DNA from: Coxiellaceae bacterium
Lineage (GTDB): Bacteria > Pseudomonadota > Gammaproteobacteria > Coxiellales > Coxiellaceae
Reading direction: 5' to 3'
Assembly (NCBI GenBank): GCA_029210045.1
Contig: JARGNX010000009.1
Location: forward strand, 1 to 64,000
DNA: 64,000 bases
The translations under genes were made by a program, and so were the position numbers. Shown here piece by piece: positions 52,817-63,403 of this stretch. The notes below the pieces were generated by a model. That model did not search any database. It was not told the origin of the DNA and saw nothing but the letters and a program-made list of their open reading frames with translations. Numbering within the stretch: the first letter of the stretch is position 1; every line of letters begins with the position of its first letter.

Positions 52817-53161
52817 TCACAAAGGACCTTCCGTCTCGAAGGGGAGGGGCAAAGCGCACAAGCATACTCGGTTGACATTTGATTATCATTCATTGAGAAT
52901 GCTGTTAGTTTTTAGACAGTTATGCGGGTGCTATGATGCAAAAGCCAGTTTTTATGTCACAGATTTGGAACGTTTAGAGTGCGGTTATCTTTTTGATTTC
53001 CCTCCTTTTTTCTATTTCCTTTGTGTTGCAACATAACTAAACCGCTTAAGACTTGAGTTTGCATCGCCACAGTGTGGCTCGCAATGACGGTTTAGTCATC
53101 CCGGACTTTGCCTTGTCATCTCGGACTTGATCCGGGAACCAGGAAAACAATAGAGGATTAC
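52817..53161 (+). other. Intergenic region after glmM with possible promoter and repeats
   Basis: Non-coding, 345 bases. TTGACA (52872-52877), 17 bp, GAGAAT (52895-52900) is a plausible promoter, overlapping CATTC-ATTGA-GAATG (52888-52902), an inverted repeat with weak resemblance to a Fur site. Position 53051 onward holds repeat sequence. An ORF over 52746-53036 has a composition unlike a protein and is not accepted. Confidence 0.45.
53051..53143. repeat. Composite dispersed repeat before the amino acid permease gene
   Basis: GCATCGCCACAGTGTGGCTC and GCAATGACGG (to about 53090) resemble, on the opposite strand, the common CGTCATTGCGAGC...GCGAT element. Next comes GTCATCCCGGACTTTGCCTT, then GTCATCTCGGACTTGATCCG to 53143, relatives of the elements at 4864 and 27043. 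ACTTGAGTTT upstream also resembles the CTTGAGTTTGT units at 4832-4869. Confidence 0.7.
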
Positions 53162-54535
53162 ATGAAAAAGTTAGGTGTATTTAGTTTGGCAATGATCACA
53201 CTGGGATCAGTTGATAGTATTCGTAATCTTCCAGCAACGGCATTATTTGGTAGTTCTTTAGTATTTTACTTCTTACTTGGCGCGGTGATGTTTTTATTGC
53301 CCAGCGCTTTGGTGTCAGCTGAATTATCTTCTACCAGTAAATTGCATGGTGGTATTTACAGCTGGGTAAAGCAGGCCTTTGGTCCTAAGGTGGGTTTTTT
53401 GGCTGTGTGGTTTCAATGGACTGAAAATGTGATCTGGTATCCGACCATACTGTCATTTGTGGCAGGCAGTATTGGTTATTTAATTTCACCCAGTCTGGCG
53501 CAAAACAAAGTATTTCTAGTTAGCGTTATTTTAGTAGCGTTCTGGGGTACAACGATTATTAATTTATTAGGTATTCGTTCATCGGCACGCTTTGCTAACT
53601 TTGCAGCCATGGTAGGACTATTATTACCAATGACATTAATTATTGCTTTAGGTGTCGTGTGGTTATATTCGGGCAAGCCGATTCAAATTTCTTTTACCGC
53701 GCAACAAATTTTGCCTCATAGTCAGAACAGTGGAATGTTAGTGGCACTAACGGGAATTATGATGTCATTTTGCGGCATGGAAATTGCGACTGTGCATAGC
53801 GGGGATGTCGATAACCCTAAAAAAGCTTTTCCGCGTGCGATGTTGATTTCTGTGTTGGTATTAGTGTTTACTTTAATGGCGGGTTCTTTGTCAATTGCCA
53901 GTGTGATACCCGAGCATCAAATCAGTTTAGTGGCCGGTATCATGCAGGCGTTTTCGGTATTCTTTAATGCCTATCATATGCATTGGATCCTACCGCTGAT
54001 GGCTGTTATGTTAGTGATTGGTGGTCTGGGTGGCGTTAGTAACTGGATTATTGCACCCACTCGTGGTTTGCAGTTAGCGGCCAAAGATGGCAACTTGCCT
54101 AAACATTTTCAAGCCAGTAATCGTCATGGCGCACCTAAAGTTTTATTACTTTACCAAGCCATTATCTCAACCATCATGACCATGGCATTCTTATTAATGC
54201 CCAGTGTGAATGGTTCCTATTGGCTATTAACGGCTTTAGCTGCACAGCAATATATGCTGATGTATATGATTATGTTTGTTACCAGTATGCGCTGGCGCTT
54301 TTTATCTAATCAAAATGAAGACGGCTACCGTATTCCCGGTGGTAATTTTGGTATTTGTCTTGTATCAGGCATGGGCTTTATTGGCGCATTAGTCACCTTT
54401 ATTATTGGCTTTATTCCGCCGGACAATATTAATGTCGGCGGTACGCTGCATTACGAAGAGTTGATCTGGATTGGCTTGATTGTGATGACCGTGCTACCGT
54501 TTGTGTTTCGTTTAAAAAAAGACTCTAAAAACTGA
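53162..54535 (+). CDS. APC-family amino acid permease
   Basis: The 457-aa protein has twelve hydrophobic segments and the APC start KKLGVFSLAMITLGSVDSIRNLPATALFG; family glycine motifs and GGIYSWVKQAFGPKVGFLAVWFQW are clear. It resembles GadC/YjeM-type glutamate or amine antiporters common in Legionella and Coxiella. The ATG at 53162 has AGAGGA (53151-53156); an upstream ATG at 53108 runs through repeat DNA and is rejected. It is followed, 34 bases later, by a gamma-glutamyltransferase-like gene. Substrate unknown. Confidence 0.88.
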   Translation: MKKLGVFSLAMITLGSVDSIRNLPATALFGSSLVFYFLLGAVMFLLPSALVSAELSSTSKLHGGIYSWVKQAFGPKVGFLAVWFQWTENVIWYPTILSFVAGSIGYLISPSLAQNKVFLVSVILVAFWGTTIINLLGIRSSARFANFAAMVGLLLPMTLIIALGVVWLYSGKPIQISFTAQQILPHSQNSGMLVALTGIMMSFCGMEIATVHSGDVDNPKKAFPRAMLISVLVLVFTLMAGSLSIASVIPEHQISLVAGIMQAFSVFFNAYHMHWILPLMAVMLVIGGLGGVSNWIIAPTRGLQLAAKDGNLPKHFQASNRHGAPKVLLLYQAIISTIMTMAFLLMPSVNGSYWLLTALAAQQYMLMYMIMFVTSMRWRFLSNQNEDGYRIPGGNFGICLVSGMGFIGALVTFIIGFIPPDNINVGGTLHYEELIWIGLIVMTVLPFVFRLKKDSKN

Positions 54536-54569
54536 GTCATTTGCATAATTAATTATCAAAGGAGTGATA

Positions 54570-56066
54570 ATGGGTGACGATTTACTAGCTATGAGGCATA
54601 TGCCTCAGTCGGTAGCTAAAGGTAAGTCTGGCGTCGCTTCAGCGCATCCACTGGCAACAGAAGCGGGTATAGCCTGCTTAGAGGAAGGCGGGAATGCTTA
54701 TGATGCATTGATTGCTGCTGCAGTCACGTTAGTTGTCGTTGAGCCAATGATGAGCGGCGTGCTGGGTTGTGGGTTGGCCATGTTGCATTCTCCAAATCAA
54801 GCTAGCCAAGTCTGTAATTTTTCTGGCAACGTGCCTGCTGATTTTTCTGCTGTCGATTGGAATCAAACTCGCTCCGCTCCATTAAGTATTGTAACGCCTG
54901 AAACTTTAATGGCATGGTTTGATATTCACGAGCAATACGGGGTATTGCCTTTTGAGCAATTGTTTCAACCAGCTATTGAATATGCTGAGCAAGGTTTTCG
55001 TTTAACGGAAGCAAATTGCTATTTTCTCGAGTTCGTGAAAAAATCTGCGCCGCAAAATATTGAGTATGACTACTACGTAAGCCGCGATTTTCAAGTAGGT
55101 GAATTATTTAAACAAACGAAAACAGCGGCTGCTTTACGATGTATTGTAAAAAATCCAAAAAGTGCATTAACGTCAGGTGATTTGGCTGATGCAATGGATG
55201 TCACGTTAAAGTCACATCAGTGTGCATTGACGGTAGATGATATAAAACACAGCAAACCTATGTGGCAGTCGCCACTGTCATTGGTTGTGTTTGGTCGTCG
55301 GGTTGAAGTTCCTCCACCTAATAGTGATGCCTTTGTCATTTTGCAAGCCGCTAAGCTGCTTGAACAATCTGATATTAAATCAATGGAACATAATGGCATG
55401 GCGTATATTGACTTGGTGGTTGGTGTACTTAAACGCGTGCTAAGTGAAAGTAAAGGTTGGGGCGGTGATGCAGAATATGTTAAGTCAGGTTTTTCACCTT
55501 TAAAGCAAAATACAACGACCATTGTTGCCCATGATGAACAAGGAAATACGGCAATTATGACTCAAACCCTAGGTGGTTTTTTTGGTTCAGGAGTTTGGGT
55601 TGAAGAATATGGATTACCGTTCAATGGGATCGGCAGTTATTTTTTTAATACTGATATCAATTTAATTGATAGTCGTCAGACTTTGGCGGGTCGGCATGTC
55701 CCTGTTTCAATTAGTTTAGTCCAGGTTTTTGATGGTGACAATTTACAATATGCATTTGGAACACCTGGTGGTTTTACAATACATCAAACTGAATTGCAGG
55801 TTTTGTTGAATATTCTCGTGTTCAATATGTCATTGCCTGAAGCGATAGATGCACCACGTTTTTTTGTTGATGATAGACAAGACATTAGCATAGAAGGCCG
55901 TGTTGATTCAGCCATTATTGCAGGATTAACTGATAAGGGTTATAAGCCAAAAGTGCTGGGTGATTATTCTTGGATGCTAGGATGCATGCAGGGTGTTACT
56001 TGTGGAGAGCCCTCAGTTTTTGTTGGTGATGCTAGGCGACATGCGCAAGCAAAGGCTATTTTCTGA
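54570..56066 (+). CDS. Gamma-glutamyltransferase-like protein
   Basis: The 498-aa protein has the GGT fold: ASAHPLATEAGIACLEEGGNAYDALIAAAVTLVVVEPMMSG, the autoprocessing Thr in QNTTTIVAHDEQGNTAIMTQTLG, and PPNSDAFVILQAAKLL. Unlike periplasmic GGT there is no signal peptide, so it is probably cytoplasmic. The residue after the catalytic Thr pair (T-T-T rather than T-T-H) and the GGFFGSGVW loop differ from E. coli GGT, so the substrate may not be glutathione. AAAGGAG precedes the ATG at 54570. Placement behind a permease suggests use of an imported gamma-glutamyl or related compound. Confidence 0.82.
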   Translation: MGDDLLAMRHMPQSVAKGKSGVASAHPLATEAGIACLEEGGNAYDALIAAAVTLVVVEPMMSGVLGCGLAMLHSPNQASQVCNFSGNVPADFSAVDWNQTRSAPLSIVTPETLMAWFDIHEQYGVLPFEQLFQPAIEYAEQGFRLTEANCYFLEFVKKSAPQNIEYDYYVSRDFQVGELFKQTKTAAALRCIVKNPKSALTSGDLADAMDVTLKSHQCALTVDDIKHSKPMWQSPLSLVVFGRRVEVPPPNSDAFVILQAAKLLEQSDIKSMEHNGMAYIDLVVGVLKRVLSESKGWGGDAEYVKSGFSPLKQNTTTIVAHDEQGNTAIMTQTLGGFFGSGVWVEEYGLPFNGIGSYFFNTDINLIDSRQTLAGRHVPVSISLVQVFDGDNLQYAFGTPGGFTIHQTELQVLLNILVFNMSLPEAIDAPRFFVDDRQDISIEGRVDSAIIAGLTDKGYKPKVLGDYSWMLGCMQGVTCGEPSVFVGDARRHAQAKAIF

Positions 56067-56077
56067 GTGATATTATT

Positions 56078-56989
56078 TTAATCAATCAAACAAACACCAT
56101 TCAAAGTAGATTTGGTTAACGCGTGTATCAATGCGGTTATGGCTTTGGTGCGTGGAAAACTATCGCGCCATGCGAGAGCCACAGTGCGTTGCGGTTGTTT
56201 GCCAGTAAACGGGCGGGTGGTTAGTGTGTTGCTGTAATGCTTGACTTGGGTAGCACTGCTAGGGAGGATGGTAATGCCATATCCTGATGCCACCATAGCG
56301 CGTAGGGTTTCTAAAGAACTGTTTTCGATGGTTTGTTGTTGCTCAGTTGCGTTATAGCACTGCGGGCAAGTTTCCAGGATCTGATCACGAAAGCAGTGAC
56401 CTTCACCAAGCAACAGCACATTTTCATGATTAAGCTGACTGGCTTTGATTTTATCGTGTTGCGCCAACGGGTGCTTTTTAGGCATTAATGCGACGAACGT
56501 TTCATCGTAGAGTGGTTTGACGACTACGCCTGGTTCAGAAAAAGGCAGGGCAATAAAAATAGCATCGAGCTCACCTGTTTGTAATTTTTCACGTAATACC
56601 GCGGTGTAATTTTCTTGAATGATCAGCGGCATTTGGGGTGCGGCACGTTTAACATGCGGTATCAATAGCGGAAATAAATAAGGGGCAATGGTATAAATTG
56701 CGCCGACCTTAAGTGGCACTTGGATATGCGATTGATCGACTGTTGCTAATTGCGTAATTTTGTCGGCTTCTTCTAATACGCGTTGTGCTTGCTGGATAAT
56801 GCGTTCACCAATGTCGGTGATGCGTACTTCATTCGGTCGACGCTCAAAGAGTGATACTTTGAGTGACTTTTCGAGTTTATTGATTGCCACACTGAGTGTT
56901 GGTTGGCTCACATGGCATAATTTGGCGGCTTGGCCAAAATGTTTGGTTTGCGCTAATGCGGTAATGTATTTTAGTTCAGTTAAAGTCAT
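56078..56989 (-). CDS. oxyR: Hydrogen peroxide-sensing LysR-type regulator OxyR
   Basis: OxyR activates peroxide-defence genes when its Cys pair forms a disulfide. The 303-aa protein has the LysR helix-turn-helix at the N terminus (FGQAAKLCHVSQPTLSVAINKLEKSL), and the sensing region GEGHCFRDQILETCPQC, which contains both redox cysteines (spacing C-8-C as in E. coli C199/C208) and one extra Cys. It is convergent with the gamma-glutamyltransferase-like gene, with 11 bases between stops. Confidence 0.92.
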   Translation of the reverse strand: MTLTELKYITALAQTKHFGQAAKLCHVSQPTLSVAINKLEKSLKVSLFERRPNEVRITDIGERIIQQAQRVLEEADKITQLATVDQSHIQVPLKVGAIYTIAPYLFPLLIPHVKRAAPQMPLIIQENYTAVLREKLQTGELDAIFIALPFSEPGVVVKPLYDETFVALMPKKHPLAQHDKIKASQLNHENVLLLGEGHCFRDQILETCPQCYNATEQQQTIENSSLETLRAMVASGYGITILPSSATQVKHYSNTLTTRPFTGKQPQRTVALAWRDSFPRTKAITALIHALTKSTLNGVCLID

Positions 56990-57086
56990 AGAGTTATTTG
57001 ATCAGATTTGTGTTCAAGACGCAATGGGGTATACTGCAGGATTGGCATGGGGGTAGCGAGACGGTTAGCGTAAGAGTGATTTTTCT

Positions 57087-58229
57087 GTGCGACATCTGAT
57101 CGAAGTGCGAACCCATAATGCATGGGCACATACTAGTATTGCCGAAATGGCATACAATTCTCAATTATCTGCGAATCTAGAACACATAAAACAAGTTCAA
57201 GCGATTAGTGCTGGCTCCCCGGCTAATGGTGATATCATTCAGCAAATTACTGAAGAAATATTGCAATTGGTTGATGTTGAATCGCCCAGTGATCAAGTAG
57301 TGACGTTGAATTACCCGAAAGTAAATCCATGGCTATTTATACATTACAAACCTGTTGCTAAGGCTGCCGATAATGAGGCAAAGATGTTTGTTTTTGATAA
57401 GGTGGTTTCTTTGAGGGAGGAGTTAACTCAACAGCAAAATGACACGCTAGAAGATTTCGCAAAACACGTTGAATATATTATGCTGCAGGTTAATTCAGCC
57501 AGACACTACACTTTGTTGCCAAACCATAAACAATTGGAAAAAGACAAAAGTAAAGTAGATCGTGTAACACTGCCTACGGTGGAGGCGGGTTTCGCTTATG
57601 GGTTATCTACTAAAGGATTCACGTCTTATTTGCAACAGCCCTCAGCGCAATCATTTTCATTGCTTAATAATAATTGTGCGGATCATGTGTCACGGGTTTT
57701 AAATTTTTGCCAAACACAAGCTAATAATCACAAAATAACCAATCAACTACGACAAGCAGAAAAAGCCACTCATTCATTGCTGGGTGTGAGTAATCCTAAT
57801 GTACGACTGCCTTGGGGAAAAACAACCAAAAGTTATGCTAAGGCGATACGTCAGCATATCTTGCAAGCAACCATTAATGATGCTAAAGCGCTTTTGAGCT
57901 CAGCTGAAAAAACTCGCCAAGTGATAGAAATTGAAATGCTTCGCTTGCAAGATGGTATTCATAATATTAAAAATAGTTGTATTTCTGCGTTGCGGCAACA
58001 AAGCTTGGTAATGAAATATGGTAAGTTGAATGCACTTAGGCAATATTTGCAGGCGATGGATGAAAAGAGTGATGCGCTAATGATTTCGGAATTAGCTGAA
58101 TTGTGTAATAATCCTGATATCAATGCCGGCACGACTCGGCATAAAACGGTTGATCACTTGCGCGAATTGTTAGCAGCGGTGCAACCACAACCAGAATATG
58201 AACCCACACCACAAGGAATGACTGTATGA
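57087..58229 (+). CDS. Protein of unknown function with NNC motif
   Basis: The 380-aa frame can only start at GTG 57087 (a stop lies at 57066 in frame), with no clear ribosome site, so the N terminus may be atypical. The middle contains SFSLLNNNCADHVSRVLNFC, like the catalytic Asn-Asn-Cys of NlpC/P60-, PPPDE- or DUF4105-like Cys hydrolases; a partner His may be in the preceding GFTSYL or HYTLL region but is not obvious. The C-terminal half is a long coiled coil (AKALLSSAEKTRQVIEIEMLRLQDGIHNIK). The next gene overlaps by ATGA. A host-directed or housekeeping role cannot be decided. Confidence 0.55.
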   Translation: MRHLIEVRTHNAWAHTSIAEMAYNSQLSANLEHIKQVQAISAGSPANGDIIQQITEEILQLVDVESPSDQVVTLNYPKVNPWLFIHYKPVAKAADNEAKMFVFDKVVSLREELTQQQNDTLEDFAKHVEYIMLQVNSARHYTLLPNHKQLEKDKSKVDRVTLPTVEAGFAYGLSTKGFTSYLQQPSAQSFSLLNNNCADHVSRVLNFCQTQANNHKITNQLRQAEKATHSLLGVSNPNVRLPWGKTTKSYAKAIRQHILQATINDAKALLSSAEKTRQVIEIEMLRLQDGIHNIKNSCISALRQQSLVMKYGKLNALRQYLQAMDEKSDALMISELAELCNNPDINAGTTRHKTVDHLRELLAAVQPQPEYEPTPQGMTV

Positions 58230-58834
58230 ATACTGCATTAATCAAAGAGATCATCGCTTTTTGGTTGGGTGATGTGTCTGCTGAGCAACCACTACCCACT
58301 GAGGCGACCACCTTACAATGGTGGCGTAAAGACGCCGCTTTTGATCAGCAAATCAGAATGCGTTTTGAGATGCATATTAAAAAAGCCGAGCAAGGAGGTT
58401 ACACTGAATGGTTGGCAACACCGCGAGGTTGTTTGGCATATATTCTGTTGTTAGATCAATTCAGTAGAAATGTTTTTCGTGGTACGGCACAATCCTTTAT
58501 ATACGACCCGCTAGCTTTGGCGGCTGCCGAATTTTGTGTTGATGCAGAAATGGACCAAGAGTTGTTACCCGTTGAGCGTGCTTTTATCTATATGCCGTTT
58601 GAGCACAGTGAGTTACTCGAAAATCAACAGCGCTCAGTTGAGTTGTTTGAAGCTTTAGCACAGTCTGTTGATGTTGCGGATCGGCAGTTGTTTTCCGGTT
58701 TCGTCAATTATGCTATGGCACACCTGCGAGTGATTGAGCAGTTCAGTCGTTTTCCGCATCGTAATGAGTTGGTTGATCGGCCATCAACCGAAGAAGAGCT
58801 TGAGTATCTGGCGCAGCCAAATAGCGGGTTTTGA
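58226..58834 (+). CDS. DUF924 family protein
   Basis: The 202-aa protein has the DUF924 pattern: FWLGD at the N terminus, WWRKDAAFDQQIR, GCLAYILLLDQFSRNVFRGTAQSF, and FIYMPFEHSELLENQQRSVELF. The family is predicted to have a TPR-like all-helical fold; its role is unknown. It overlaps the preceding gene by four bases (ATGA), so they are translationally coupled. Confidence 0.92.
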   Translation: MNTALIKEIIAFWLGDVSAEQPLPTEATTLQWWRKDAAFDQQIRMRFEMHIKKAEQGGYTEWLATPRGCLAYILLLDQFSRNVFRGTAQSFIYDPLALAAAEFCVDAEMDQELLPVERAFIYMPFEHSELLENQQRSVELFEALAQSVDVADRQLFSGFVNYAMAHLRVIEQFSRFPHRNELVDRPSTEEELEYLAQPNSGF

Positions 58835-58959
58835 GGTTGGTGTGCTGTTCGCCTTGATTGCTGGCCTCAGTGCAGCGGCAAGGCGGCGTGTCTCGCAGCT
58901 TTTCATCTATTGGTCAATAATTTGCTTGCGCAAATTCGGTTCTGAGGCTAGAATAGGCC

Positions 58960-60461
<1,502 letters not shown>

Positions 60462-60474
60462 AGGAATCCATGTT

Positions 60475-62055
60475 ATGACGGTTGATATTCATAATCAACG
60501 CATTTTGATTTTAGATTTTGGTTCGCAATATACGCAATTAATCGCACGACGTATTCGTGAGCTCGGCGTATTCAGTGAGATTGTACCGTGTGATTGCGAA
60601 GGCAGTTTTATCGAGCAGTATGCGCCTGATGGAATTATATTGTCGGGTGGACCAGAGTCGGTAACTGCCGATGAAACTTTAGTGGCTCCTGATATGGTAT
60701 TCGAAATGGGCTGTCCTGTATTAGGTATTTGTTATGGCATGCAAACCATGGCAAAACAGCTCGGTGGTCAAGTTGACGTTGGACACGTTAAAGAATTTGG
60801 TTATGCTAAAGCCGAACTGATTGCTGAAACCAATCTGTTTACTGATATCGAAGATGAGGTATTACAGAGTGGATCAAAGGCGCTAGACGTCTGGATGAGT
60901 CATGGTGATCATGTGTCAGCCGTGCCATCTGGATTTGAGGTCGTTGCGAAAACGGAACAATGCCCGATTGTGGCAATGGTAGACAGTAAACGAAAATTTT
61001 ATGGTTTGCAGTTTCATCCTGAAGTAACTCATACGCAACAAGGTGGTCGTATCTTAGGCCGATTTATTCACGACATTTGTGGTTGTGGTAATGAATGGAC
61101 CATGGATAATATTATTGAATCTTCGGTTGAAGAATTACAACGTACCATTGGTAATGACCATGTGTTAGTAGCGTTATCCGGTGGTGTCGACTCATCAGTG
61201 GTAGCAGCATTATTGCAACGTGCGATAGGCGATCAACTCACATGTGTGTTTGTTGATACGGGTTTGCTGCGTTTGGGTGAAGCCGAAGAAGTTGAACGCT
61301 TGTTTAAAAAACATCTGGGTATGAATCTTATTACCGTTGATGCGAAAGATGAATTTTATTCCGTGCTTGCAGGGAAGTCAGACCCTGAAGAAAAGCGTAA
61401 AGCGATCGGTGAAACCTTTATTCGCATATTTGAACAAGAATCTAAAAAATTAGCCGGTGAAATAAAGTGGTTGGCGCAAGGCACGATTTATCCTGATGTG
61501 ATTGAATCAGCCAAAGCCAAATCAGGTAAAGCGCATGTGATTAAGTCGCATCACAATGTCGGCGGCTTGCCTGATGATATGCCGTTCGAATTGGTTGAGC
61601 CATTACGCGAACTGTTTAAAGACGAAGTGCGTGTCATGGGGCAAACTTTAGGTTTACCAACAGAATTGGTGTATCGCCATCCGTTCCCTGGTCCTGGGTT
61701 AGCGGTGCGTATGCTAGGTGAAGTAAAGCCTGAATATGTCGAAACCTTGCAGCGTGCTGATGATATTTTCATTTCTGAATTACGTAAAGCCGATTTATAT
61801 TATGAAACCAGCCAGGCATTTGCTGTGTTTTTACCAGTAAAGTCAGTAGGCGTAAAAGGCGATCAACGTTGTTATGAATATGTGATTGCTTTGCGTGCAG
61901 TTAAGACCATCGACTTTATGACGGCGCATTGGGCGGAATTGCCACACGCGTTTTTGGCACAAGTCAGTAATCGTATTATTAATGAGATAGGGCATGTGTC
62001 GCGTGTAGTATACGATGTATCCGGCAAGCCACCCTCTACAATCGAATGGGAATGA
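60475..62055 (+). CDS. guaA: GMP synthase (glutamine-hydrolysing)
   Basis: GuaA converts XMP to GMP using glutamine. The 526-aa protein has a class I amidotransferase domain ([11 protein letters not shown] with the nucleophile Cys; FHPEVTHTQ with the His-Glu pair), the ATP-pyrophosphatase P-loop [10 protein letters not shown], and the C-terminal [12 protein letters not shown] and KPPSTIEWE. The ATG at 60475 has AAGGAA upstream; a long in-frame extension into guaB is rejected. Confidence 0.97.
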   Translation: MTVDIHNQRILILDFGSQYTQLIARRIRELGVFSEIVPCDCEGSFIEQYAPDGIILSGGPESVTADETLVAPDMVFEMGCPVLGICYGMQTMAKQLGGQVDVGHVKEFGYAKAELIAETNLFTDIEDEVLQSGSKALDVWMSHGDHVSAVPSGFEVVAKTEQCPIVAMVDSKRKFYGLQFHPEVTHTQQGGRILGRFIHDICGCGNEWTMDNIIESSVEELQRTIGNDHVLVALSGGVDSSVVAALLQRAIGDQLTCVFVDTGLLRLGEAEEVERLFKKHLGMNLITVDAKDEFYSVLAGKSDPEEKRKAIGETFIRIFEQESKKLAGEIKWLAQGTIYPDVIESAKAKSGKAHVIKSHHNVGGLPDDMPFELVEPLRELFKDEVRVMGQTLGLPTELVYRHPFPGPGLAVRMLGEVKPEYVETLQRADDIFISELRKADLYYETSQAFAVFLPVKSVGVKGDQRCYEYVIALRAVKTIDFMTAHWAELPHAFLAQVSNRIINEIGHVSRVVYDVSGKPPSTIEWE

Positions 62056-62066
62056 TTACATTTCTA

Positions 62067-62171
62067 CTATACCGGCCCTAGCAAGCTGATTTTCTGCGCG
62101 TTGATGCTCATTTAGCTCGCTGTAAATTCCGCTTCAATGCTCGAAAATCAACTTGCTAGGTCTCAGTATAG
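62067..62171. repeat. Inverted repeat element after guaA
   Basis: CTATAC-cggc-CCTAGCAAGcTGATTTTC (62067-62094) is complementary to GAAAATCAaCTTGCTAGG-tctca-GTATAG (62143-62171), with one mismatch within the 18-bp inner stem. A 48-base spacer lies between. It may act as a terminator or be a MITE-like element; there is no ORF inside. Confidence 0.75.
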
Positions 62172-62260
62172 CGAAATCTAATCTTGCTTAGACAGTAAGT
62201 AATTGGTTGCGTTTGATAGCGTAATTTGTGTAAATAAAAAATCTTGTGGGAGAGATGATT

Positions 62261-62899
62261 ATGATGAAACCAGATCCAGATTCAAGTCCGTATGATGTTG
62301 AGGCGCCACAACCTGGTGCTAGACTTCCTTCGCCAGCGACGCTCGAGGGTGATTTAGCTGATCCATTATTTGGTGTGATGGGTGGAAAGCCAATGGTATA
62401 CAAGGTGATGGAACAAGAACGTCGGCAGATGCTGTATAATTCAGCGGGGCGTTTAGCTGCGATGGCTGCCATAATGACAGGGTTACTTACACTTGCGGCT
62501 GCAGAAATCAATGCCTGTCGTAACGCCCCTCTTGATGGTCATGTTGCTGGTAAGTGGGGGTTATTAGGATTTTTGGCCGTAACCATTAGTTATACCGCTG
62601 TTAGAACTTATACAGTAAATGCACATAACACTGAAGATAAGCGTAATTTATCAGAATTGGTGCTTACACCTGTGATTACTATTCCTGTTACAATGTTGTT
62701 GTTGGCGAAAGAGGGAAATTGGAAATCTGTTGGTGATGGATTTGTCGTTAGTGCGGCAGCTGTTGGACATATTGCATTAGGAGTAGCCATAGCGGCGTTA
62801 GGTTACTTTGCTAAGAAAATGTGCGAAACTTGCCGTAATGAACAACCGGCATTAGATATGTATACTGATATCGGAAGTCAATATGAGGTAACTTTGTAG
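62261..62899 (+). CDS. Multi-span membrane protein of unknown function
   Basis: The 212-aa protein begins with a polar Pro/Asp-rich N terminus (MMKPDPDSSPYDVEAPQPGA), followed by four hydrophobic helices (about 67-85, 100-120, 135-153 and 165-187) and a Cys-containing C terminus (KKMCETCRNE) ending in YEVTL. GGGAGAG before the ATG at 62261 supports this start; GTG 62246 and ATG 62255 are alternatives. It is adjacent to tadA (3-base gap). Its style (unusual membrane protein with polar Pro-rich end and no signal peptide) is like that of the other accessory membrane proteins here. No family is recognised. Confidence 0.55.
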   Translation: MMKPDPDSSPYDVEAPQPGARLPSPATLEGDLADPLFGVMGGKPMVYKVMEQERRQMLYNSAGRLAAMAAIMTGLLTLAAAEINACRNAPLDGHVAGKWGLLGFLAVTISYTAVRTYTVNAHNTEDKRNLSELVLTPVITIPVTMLLLAKEGNWKSVGDGFVVSAAAVGHIALGVAIAALGYFAKKMCETCRNEQPALDMYTDIGSQYEVTL

Positions 62900-62902
62900 C
62901 TT

Positions 62903-63355
62903 ATGATGAATTATCAAGCACAATATATGCAACGCGCCAAAGAGTTGGCGCAACAAGCAGCCAATGAGGGAGAAGTCCCGGTTGGTGCTGTCATTGTGCA
63001 TGATAATAAAGTAGTGGGTGAGGGTTATAATCAACCGATCACCCATACTGATCCTACCTTGCATGCCGAAATGGTGGCTATTCGTGCCGCGGCTAAGCAA
63101 CTTGATAATTACCGTCTACTGGAATGTGATTTATATGTGACCCTCGAGCCATGCCCTATGTGTTTGGGTGCCATGCTCTATTCGCGTGTAAAACGACTAT
63201 TTTTTGGCGCTTATGATGATAAAGCTGGCGCTGTCACATCCGTGTTTCAACTGCTTGACGAGCCGCGTTTAAATCACAAGATTGAGTGGCAAGGCGGTAT
63301 TGATGCTGATGATTGTGCACAGTTGCTGAAAGACTTTTTTAAACAGCGTCGATAA
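62903..63355 (+). CDS. tadA: tRNA-specific adenosine deaminase
   Basis: TadA deaminates A34 of tRNA(Arg) to inosine. The 150-aa protein has the zinc/catalytic motifs LHAEMVAI and TLEPCPMCLGAM, plus VPVGAVIVHDNKVVGEGYN at the N terminus and FGAYDDKAGAV. Two adjacent ATG codons are possible at the start. It directly follows the membrane protein gene. Confidence 0.96.
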   Translation: MMNYQAQYMQRAKELAQQAANEGEVPVGAVIVHDNKVVGEGYNQPITHTDPTLHAEMVAIRAAAKQLDNYRLLECDLYVTLEPCPMCLGAMLYSRVKRLFFGAYDDKAGAVTSVFQLLDEPRLNHKIEWQGGIDADDCAQLLKDFFKQRR

Positions 63356-63403
63356 ATAAACATAATAGCCTAATGGGGTATCCAGGCGCACGACGTACCT
63401 CTT

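Noticed and set aside
52746-53036. 96-aa ORF after glmM
   Set aside because: It starts inside glmM in another frame and shows no protein-like pattern or ribosome site.
53108-53161. N-terminal extension of the amino acid permease
   Set aside because: It is translated repeat DNA; the ATG at 53162 fits the APC family start and has AGAGGA upstream.
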